From Chthonomonadales bacterium (GTDB lineage: Bacteria > Armatimonadota > Chthonomonadetes > Chthonomonadales > CAJBBX01): a DNA stretch of 64,000 nucleotides. The position numbers were made by a program, and so were the translations under genes. Positions 58,694 to 64,000 of the stretch are shown here, piece after piece; the stretch's first letter is position 1, and every line of letters begins with the position of its first letter. The notes under the pieces are model-generated. The model was not told the DNA's origin, did not search any database, and saw nothing but the letters and a program-made list of their open reading frames with translations. The DNA lies in NCBI GenBank assembly GCA_020849275.1, contig JADLGO010000036.1, forward strand, positions 1 through 64,000, read 5' to 3'.

Positions 58694-59770
58694 TTGGCCC
58701 ACCAGGTGACGCTGGTCCCGGGCGACGGAACCGGCCCGGAGCTTGTGGCGGCCGCCAGACGCGTGCTGGAGGCGACCGGCGTGGCGTTCGATTGGGACGT
58801 TCAGGATGCCGGAATCGACGTGATGGACAAACACGGCACGCCGCTGCCGCCGGCGGTGCTGGAGAGCATTCGGCGCACGCGCGTGGCGCTCAAGGGACCT
58901 ATCACCACCCCGATCGGCACCGGCTTCCGCTCGGTGAACGTCGCCCTGCGCAAGGAGCTAGACCTGTACGCCTGCCTGCGACCTTGCAAGTGGTACCCCG
59001 GAGTCCGAAGCCGTTACCGCGACATCGACCTCGTCGTGGTGCGCGAGAACACCGAGGACCTCTACGCGGGCGTCGAGTACGGCGAAGGCAGCCCGGAGGC
59101 GTTGCAGTTGATCGAGATGGCTGGCGGCCGCATCCGACCGGACGCCGCGATCTCCATTAAGCCTATCTCGGCGACGGCAACGCGCCAGATCGCGCACTTC
59201 GCCTTCGAGTATGCCGCGCGCCAGGGGCGACGTAAGGTGACCGCGGTGGCGAAGGCCAACATCATGAAGTTCACCGATGGCCTGTTCTACCGTGCCGCGG
59301 CCGAGGTCGCCAGGGGGTTCCCGGAGACCGAGTACGAGCAGGTGCTCGTCGACAACATGTGCATGCAACTCGTGCAGAAGCCCGAGCTCTACGACGTGCT
59401 CCTACTTCCAAACCTCTACGGCGACATTATCTCTGACCTGTGCGCCGGACTGGTCGGCGGCCTGGGCGTGGCGCCTGGGGCCAACATCGGCTCGAGCGCG
59501 GCCGTGTTCGAGCCCACGCACGGTTCCGCGCCGAAGTACCGCGGCCAGAACAAGGTGAACCCGACGGCGCTGATCCTCTCCGGTATGCTGATGCTGCGGC
59601 ACCTCGGCGAGGGGGAGGCCGCCGACCGGCTTGAGCGCGCGGTCGCCGCCGTGATCCTCGCTGGCGAGCAGGTGACCTACGACATGAAATCCGACCGGAA
59701 CGACCCGACGGCCGTGGGCACCTCGCAGATGGCGGACGCCGTCGTGCGCGCGCTAGAGGGCGAGACCTGA
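58694..59770 (+). CDS. NAD-type isocitrate dehydrogenase (isopropylmalate dehydrogenase family)
   Basis: A 358-residue decarboxylating dehydrogenase. [20 protein letters not shown] opens it; [20 protein letters not shown] binds isocitrate, [20 protein letters not shown] follows, and [40 protein letters not shown] (metal-binding Asp pair) and [20 protein letters not shown] complete the pattern. [11 protein letters not shown] and the [11 protein letters not shown] region favour an NAD-dependent isocitrate dehydrogenase over LeuB. Start is TTG (58694) after AAGGAGGAG. It lies 31 bp after the GHL10 gene. Confidence 0.88.
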   Translation: MAHQVTLVPGDGTGPELVAAARRVLEATGVAFDWDVQDAGIDVMDKHGTPLPPAVLESIRRTRVALKGPITTPIGTGFRSVNVALRKELDLYACLRPCKWYPGVRSRYRDIDLVVVRENTEDLYAGVEYGEGSPEALQLIEMAGGRIRPDAAISIKPISATATRQIAHFAFEYAARQGRRKVTAVAKANIMKFTDGLFYRAAAEVARGFPETEYEQVLVDNMCMQLVQKPELYDVLLLPNLYGDIISDLCAGLVGGLGVAPGANIGSSAAVFEPTHGSAPKYRGQNKVNPTALILSGMLMLRHLGEGEAADRLERAVAAVILAGEQVTYDMKSDRNDPTAVGTSQMADAVVRALEGET

Positions 59771-59882
59771 CCAGGCCTGTCCGGGGAGCGGCGTTGGGGC
59801 TGACTTGCCAGGGCTGAGTGAGCCGATCGGTCCGGTCGCCCCGCGCACCAGGCGCCTCTGGCCCGCTGGCCGGGCCCGGTGC

Positions 59883-59888
59883 TATAAT
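59883..59888 (+). promoter_or_regulatory. -10 box of the pdxS promoter
   Basis: TATAAT at 59883-59888 within CTATAATGGGCTAGGTG (59882-59898), which repeats the purA promoter sequence except for one base. The -35 region (TGGCCC, about 18 bp upstream) is poor, so the extended downstream block may matter. The pdxS start is 47 bp further. Confidence 0.6.
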
Positions 59889-59935
59889 GGGCTAGGTGCG
59901 GTGTTCGGAGGCCTCGGTGGAGGGATGGTGAGAGG

Positions 59936-60832
59936 ATGAGCGACTTCGAGACAACGAGATCGACCTGGCGGACCAAGGTCGGGCTGGCCGAGATGCTGAA
60001 GGGCGGCGTCATCATGGACGTGGTGACGCCGGAGCATGCTGTCATCGCCGAGGAGGCCGGCGCGGTCGCCGTGATGGCGCTTGAGCGTGTGCCGGCGGAC
60101 ATCCGCGCCAACGGCGGCGTGGCGCGCATGTCGGACCCCGGCATGATCAAGGAGATCATGCGGTCGGTGACCATCCCCGTGATGGCCAAGGCCCGCATCG
60201 GCCACTTCGTGGAGGCGCAGATACTGGAAGCTCTCGGGGTCGACTTTGTCGACGAGAGCGAGGTGCTGACGCCCGCGGACGAGCAGTTCCACATCGACAA
60301 ACACGCGTTCAAGGTACCGTTCGTCTGCGGCTGCCGCGACCTGGGGGAGGCGCTGCGGCGCATCGGCGAGGGCGCCGCGATGATCCGCACGAAGGGCGAG
60401 GCCGGCACGGGCAACGTGGTGGAAGCGGTCCGGCACATGCGCGCCGTGATGGGCGGTATGCGGCGGCTTCAGGGCCTCGCGAGCGAGGAGCTAATGGCGG
60501 CGGCGAAGGAGTTGCAGGCCCCGTACGACCTCGTCCTGGAGGTTCACCAGACCGGACGCTTGCCCGTGCCCAACTTCTCCGCCGGCGGCGTGGCCACCCC
60601 GGCCGACGCCGCGCTGATGCGGCAACTCGGCGCGGAGGCCATCTTCGTCGGCTCCGGGATCTTTAAGTCATCGGATCCGAAGGCCCGAGCGACCGCGATC
60701 GTGACCGCGTGCACCTACTACGACCGCCCGGAGATGCTCGCCGAGGTTTCGAGCGGCCTGGGGGAGGCGATGTTCTCCCTCGATGTCCGGCAGCTCGGCG
60801 AGAAGGAGTTGATGGCGACGCGGGGCTGGTAG
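59936..60832 (+). CDS. pdxS: Pyridoxal 5'-phosphate synthase subunit PdxS
   Basis: A 298-residue TIM-barrel synthase that builds PLP from ribose 5-phosphate, glyceraldehyde 3-phosphate and glutamine-derived ammonia. [60 protein letters not shown], the catalytic Lys in [39 protein letters not shown] and [20 protein letters not shown] are diagnostic. The glutaminase partner pdxT is not in the window. GAGAGG lies before the ATG. It is convergent with the TPR gene, 25 bp away. Confidence 0.97.
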   Translation: MSDFETTRSTWRTKVGLAEMLKGGVIMDVVTPEHAVIAEEAGAVAVMALERVPADIRANGGVARMSDPGMIKEIMRSVTIPVMAKARIGHFVEAQILEALGVDFVDESEVLTPADEQFHIDKHAFKVPFVCGCRDLGEALRRIGEGAAMIRTKGEAGTGNVVEAVRHMRAVMGGMRRLQGLASEELMAAAKELQAPYDLVLEVHQTGRLPVPNFSAGGVATPADAALMRQLGAEAIFVGSGIFKSSDPKARATAIVTACTYYDRPEMLAEVSSGLGEAMFSLDVRQLGEKELMATRGW

Positions 60833-60857
60833 CCGCCGGCGCCCACGAGGACGGTCG

Positions 60858-62300
60858 TCAGCGGTTCTTGAACCGCTGGAGGTTCTGCCTGGCGTCGGCG
60901 TAGGTCGGCCGGATCGCCAGCGCCCGGCGGTAGCTGGCGATCGCCAGGTTGACCTCGCCCTTCTTCTCGTAGGCAACCCCCAGGTTGTTGTGGGCGTACT
61001 CGTAGCGCGGGTTCGCCTTGATGGCGCGCAGATAGAGCTTGATGGCCGCGTCCACGTCGCCGCGCCGATCGGCGATCAGTCCCAGGCCGTTGAGGCACTC
61101 CGCGTTGTTTGGCGCGTCGCGCAGGGAGCGTGTGTACTCGCGCGAGGCGGACTCCAGGTCATCCCTGGCGAGGAAGAGCCCGGCGAGCCAGCGCCGGATG
61201 TCGGCTCGCTCTGGCGCGTGCTTGAGGGCCGTCTTCCACGCCGCAATGGCCCCGTCCGCGTCGCCGCGCCGCGAGGCGAGCGTGCCCAGGTTCATCCACC
61301 CGGCCACGTCGTCCGGAGCGACCACCGTCAGCCGGCCGAACACGCGCGCGGCCTCCTCGGCATCCCCGGCGCGAAAGAGGGCCAGCCCGAGCGCCGACAG
61401 GCCCTCGGGGCGGTCCGGCGCCGCCTCGAGGGCCTTACGCAGGGCGGCCACCGCTCGGGCGGAGTCCCCTGCGCGGCCGTAGAGGAGGCCCAGGTTGTAG
61501 TTGGCGCCGAAGCTGGTGGGTTGGAGCTCGAGTGCCTTCTGAAACTGCGGAATCGCCTTCTCGTCCTGCCTGGCCGCGATCAAGGCCTCGCCGTAGGCCA
61601 CGCGCGCGCCAAGGCTCTCCGGGTCTAGCGCGACGGCCCGTGCCAGCGCGATCACCGCCTGCTTCGTGTCGCGCGCGTCCGCGTGAGCGAGGCCCAGGTT
61701 CAGCCAGAACACCGGGTTGCGCGGCATGAGCTGGGCGGCCCGAGCGTAGGCCGTCGCCGCGGCTTTGGAGTTGCCGCTCACTTGGAGGGCATAGCCCAGG
61801 TTGTTCTGAATGAAGGCGTCGTCGGGCTTGAGCTCCGCGGCCTTGCGGAACTCGGTGACCGCCTCGGCGTACCGATTGGTCTTGCTGTAAACGTTGCCCA
61901 GGTTGTAGTGAGCGTTGGCCGCTCTGGCGTCCAGGGCGATCACCTTCTTGAACGCAGCGATCGCGTCATCGACACGGCGGCTGTTCAGGTAGGCGTTGCC
62001 CAGGTTCGTGTACGCTTCGGCGTAGTTGGGCCGGAGCTTCACGGCTCTCTCGAGCGGCTCAACGGCCTCCGTATACTTCTCCTGGCGCAGGTAGAGGAAC
62101 CCGAGCCAGTTCTGGATCAGCGCGTCTCCCGGCGCGGCGCGAGCGGCCTCCTCGAACGCGCCCCGGGCGTCGTCGAGTTTCCCCGACCGGTACAACTCGA
62201 TGGCCCGGTTGAACCGGGTGGCGACGTCGTCCGCCGCGCGGGTTGCCGGGCCCAGCGCCGTCAGCGCGAGCAACGTCGCAGCGAGGCGAGTGGCGCGCAT
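60858..62300 (-). CDS. Exported TPR-repeat protein
   Basis: A 480-residue protein: a signal peptide (RLAATLLALTALGPATRA) then about 12 tandem 34-residue tetratricopeptide repeats, such as ALIQNWLGFLYLRQEKYTEA, NYAEAYTNLGNAYLNSRRVD and YEYAHNNLGVAYEKKGEVN. TPRs bind proteins or act as scaffolds. Partner unknown; the small ribbon-helix-helix gene 12 bp upstream and the shared promoter at 62692-62664 make it part of a two-gene unit. Confidence 0.88.
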   Translation of the reverse strand: MRATRLAATLLALTALGPATRAADDVATRFNRAIELYRSGKLDDARGAFEEAARAAPGDALIQNWLGFLYLRQEKYTEAVEPLERAVKLRPNYAEAYTNLGNAYLNSRRVDDAIAAFKKVIALDARAANAHYNLGNVYSKTNRYAEAVTEFRKAAELKPDDAFIQNNLGYALQVSGNSKAAATAYARAAQLMPRNPVFWLNLGLAHADARDTKQAVIALARAVALDPESLGARVAYGEALIAARQDEKAIPQFQKALELQPTSFGANYNLGLLYGRAGDSARAVAALRKALEAAPDRPEGLSALGLALFRAGDAEEAARVFGRLTVVAPDDVAGWMNLGTLASRRGDADGAIAAWKTALKHAPERADIRRWLAGLFLARDDLESASREYTRSLRDAPNNAECLNGLGLIADRRGDVDAAIKLYLRAIKANPRYEYAHNNLGVAYEKKGEVNLAIASYRRALAIRPTYADARQNLQRFKNR

Positions 62301-62312
62301 GAGGCTCGCTCC

Positions 62313-62528
62313 TTACTGCTCGGCAACCCGGCGCAGCCTGCGCTCGATGGTGTCGCAGGCCGCGTCGGCGAGCGTCACGGCACCGTCCGACGGCAGCCAG
62401 CCGCGCTCCCGGAGTCGCTCGCTCAACAGGGACTCGGCCATCGCTTCGACGTCCACCCCGCGGGCGCGGGCCAGACCGACGAGCCTCTCACGCTGCCACG
62501 CGCGGAGCCTTATGTGAAGGGTCTGCAT
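62313..62528 (-). CDS. Small ribbon-helix-helix-like protein
   Basis: A 71-residue protein: MQTLHIRLRAWQRERLVGLA then RARGVDVEAMAESLLSERLR ERG. A basic N-terminal strand (LHIRL) followed by two helices fits CopG/Arc-type DNA-binding antitoxins or regulators, but the match is short. GAGAGGGAGAGC precedes the ATG at 62528. No toxin gene is adjacent, so autoregulation of the TPR unit is a guess. A strong promoter lies 130 bp upstream. Confidence 0.6.
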   Translation of the reverse strand: MQTLHIRLRAWQRERLVGLARARGVDVEAMAESLLSERLRERGWLPSDGAVTLADAACDTIERRLRRVAEQ

Positions 62529-62663
62529 GCTCTCCCTCTCTGCGGGCGATCGGTTCGCCGACCTGACTCGTTCCGTACGCGGTGCGGGGCCAGCCGTGAG
62601 GCGGGGACGGGCGAGGAACCTCTCTGCTCGGGCGCGTAGCGCGCCGAAGGGCCCGACAGTACC

Positions 62664-62692
62664 AGTATACGTCCGTCGCCGGCCGGAGTCAA
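62664..62692 (-). promoter_or_regulatory. Promoter of the ribbon-helix-helix/TPR genes
   Basis: Reverse strand TTGACT (62692-62687), a 17-bp spacer, TATACT (62669-62664). It begins within 25 bp of the AAA-ATPase stop codon. Confidence 0.7.
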
Positions 62693-62709
62693 GCCAGCGG
62701 GGCTCGCGC

Positions 62710-64000
62710 CTAGCCCGCATCCGCCCGCGTCGGACCTACCTGCGCGGCGCGCCCGCGGCGCCCGCGGCGCGAGGCCGCCTGGGCGTGCGCCTCGGCACGC
62801 GGTTCGGCCCGCGCCTCGCCCCGCGGCTCCTCTCCCTGCGTCTCGGCCGGGGGCTCGGCCTGGGCGCGAGCGGCGAGGAACACAGTCGCCTGCTCCTCGA
62901 ACGTCTCGACGCGGGCGTCGGAGGCCATTCGGGCCCGCGTCGACGCCCATTCGCGCAGGTAGGCGATCTTCTCGCGCATCGTCATCGAGAGCGGTACGGT
63001 TGTCCGCGTCGCGCGGAGTATGTCCTCGCTGTTCAGGTCGCGGTCCGCGTCAAAGGCGTCGTAGAGTGCCTCGACCACGAGTTGCTCGATCTCGGCGCCG
63101 GAGAAGCCGGGCGTGGCGCCGGCAAGCCCCGCGATGTCGAACGCCTCGGGATCGCGGCGCCGTTTGCGCAAATGAATGCGTAAGATCTCCTCGCGCTCCG
63201 ACCGCGCCGGCAGGTCGATGAAGAAGATCTCGTCGAACCGGCCTTTGCGAAGTAGCTCCGGCGGCAGCGCCTCCACCTGGTTGGCGGTTGAGACCACGAA
63301 CACCGGCACGGTCTTCTCCTGGAGCCAGGTAAGGAACGTGCTGAACACGCGTGCTGTCGTGCCTCCGTCCGATGAGCCAGAGCTCTGCATGCCGGAGAGG
63401 CCCTTCTCGATCTCGTCGAGCCAGAGGACACACGGGGCCACCGACTCGGCGACGCGGATCGCCTTGCGCATGTTCTCCTCGGACGCGCCCACCAGGCCCG
63501 CGAACACCTTGCCGATGTCCAGGCGCAGGAGCGGCAGCTTCCAGAGCGCGCCGATCGCCTTTGCGGAAAGGCTCTTGCCGCAGCCCTGCACGCCGATCAG
63601 GAGGATGCCCTTGGGCTCCGGGAGCCCGAACTCGCGCGCCTTGTCGGTGAACGAGGCCGTGCGCTTCTCCATCCAGTCCTTGAGCAGGTTCAGTCCGCCG
63701 ACGCCGCTGAAGGCCTCCGATGCCGCGTAGTACTCGAGGATGCCCGACTTGCGGATGATCTGTTCCTTCTCGCTCAGGACCACGTCGACGTCGAATGTGC
63801 GCTTCTCCACGAGCGATTTGGCGAAGACGTTCTCCGCCTCCATCGCGGTGAGACCCTGCGCCGCCTTGAGCACCTGCTCGCGCCGTTCTGGGGGCAGGTC
63901 GACCTCAAGCCCCGGAGCGTCGCGCACGGAGCGGACGATGTCGTCGAACAGGCGCGCCAACTCGTCGAACGTGGGCAGGCCGTAGTCGAGGACCGTTACC
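62710..64000 (-). CDS. Ycf46-like AAA+ ATPase, 5' part beyond the window
   Basis: The reading frame is open to the right edge (TVLDYGLPTFDELARLFDDI), so the N-terminal domain is missing. At least 430 residues are present. The AAA module has GILLIGVQGCGKSLSAKAIG (Walker A), APCVLWLDEIEKGLSGMQSS (Walker B), VPVFVVSTANQVEALPPELL and RKGRFDEIFFIDLP (arginine finger region), with the lid in GFSGAEIEQLVVEALYDAFD. Ycf46-type proteins are linked to gas-dependent or photosynthetic regulation in cyanobacteria but are generally uncharacterised. The C-terminus is a charged, Arg/Ala/Glu-rich tail. Confidence 0.85.
   Translation of the reverse strand, partial: VTVLDYGLPTFDELARLFDDIVRSVRDAPGLEVDLPPERREQVLKAAQGLTAMEAENVFAKSLVEKRTFDVDVVLSEKEQIIRKSGILEYYAASEAFSGVGGLNLLKDWMEKRTASFTDKAREFGLPEPKGILLIGVQGCGKSLSAKAIGALWKLPLLRLDIGKVFAGLVGASEENMRKAIRVAESVAPCVLWLDEIEKGLSGMQSSGSSDGGTTARVFSTFLTWLQEKTVPVFVVSTANQVEALPPELLRKGRFDEIFFIDLPARSEREEILRIHLRKRRRDPEAFDIAGLAGATPGFSGAEIEQLVVEALYDAFDADRDLNSEDILRATRTTVPLSMTMREKIAYLREWASTRARMASDARVETFEEQATVFLAARAQAEPPAETQGEEPRGEARAEPRAEAHAQAASRRGRRGRAAQVGPTRADAG

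Noticed and set aside
1-64000. CRISPR arrays, rRNA operons, complete prophages
   Set aside because: No regularly spaced repeats, no rRNA-like sequence and no phage structural genes were seen; the annealing-like gene is isolated.

Overview
The window looks like chromosomal DNA of a high-GC bacterium (roughly 70% G+C by eye), most likely from the Armatimonadota. The best lineage marker is the prepilin-like gene at 30562-31359. Its N-terminus runs from [19 protein letters not shown] into [19 protein letters not shown], a form very common in that phylum. Other hints are the PEP-CTERM-type remnant, GHL10/DUF187 proteins, a DUF1080 protein, and heptose/polysaccharide genes of a diderm envelope. No rRNA, tRNA, CRISPR array or complete insertion sequence was found.

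Layout. 1-123: end of an insertion sequence leaving by the left edge, with the first codons of its transposase. 0.3-3 kb: secreted LysM/SH3/NlpC-P60 hydrolase and purA. 3-17.2 kb (minus): annealing-protein-like gene, SprT-like metalloprotease and DinG helicase, then an envelope-sugar block (GHL10 protein, RfbD, UbiA-family transferase, conserved unknown, RfaE2, RmlC-like, GalE, glycosyltransferases, lipid-linked sugar transferase). 17.2-21.3 kb (minus): RsmI, PpiD/SurA-like foldase, sugar isomerase. lexA is divergent from these. 22-27.7 kb (minus): TsaB, TsaE, two large membrane glycosyltransferases, a 5'-nucleotidase-like phosphoesterase and a zinc ribbon protein. 28-31.4 kb: DUF4177-like protein, UPF0173 hydrolase, MFS exporter, prepilin. 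31.57-32.1 kb: second IS end plus a decayed membrane-protein gene. 32-39.9 kb: FliK-like/FlhB-tail pair, DUF1080 protein, dehydrogenase, large glycosidase, Dabb protein and a secreted protein. 40-49.4 kb: the most distinctive region, described below. 49.4-64 kb: hybrid histidine kinase, ECF sigma factor, AI-2E-type permease, YtxH- and DUF948-like proteins, mnmA, purE, a second GHL10 protein, NAD-type isocitrate dehydrogenase, pdxS, TPR protein, ribbon-helix-helix protein, and a Ycf46-like AAA ATPase cut by the right edge.

The 40-49.4 kb region joins an NO/iron-sulfur stress unit to a putative nitrate reductase system. The stress unit is a divergent Rrf2 regulator, a cupin and a ScdA/YtfE-type di-iron repair protein, with a YwiC-like membrane protein after it. 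The nitrate unit is a four-cluster ferredoxin, a Tat-type Rieske protein, a small membrane protein, a NarK-type transporter, a NarI-like cytochrome b with a zinc-ribbon tail, and a molybdopterin enzyme related to NapA/NasC. The set suggests quinol oxidation linked to cytoplasmic nitrate reduction by a subunit combination unlike classical Nar, Nap or Nas. A collapsed PEP-CTERM-type gene lies inside it on the other strand.

Regulation is unusually readable. Many intergenic gaps hold near-consensus sigma-70 promoters (TTGACA, 17-18 bp, TATAAT or TACACT), several with the downstream sequence GGGC. Perfect or near-perfect palindromes overlap the promoters of the cupin/repair unit and the sigma-factor gene, and a palindrome lies just upstream of the ribosome binding site of the DUF1080 gene. 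Adjacent genes are often coupled by ATGA or GTGA overlaps. Function calls rest on motif and family recognition only; no searches were run.
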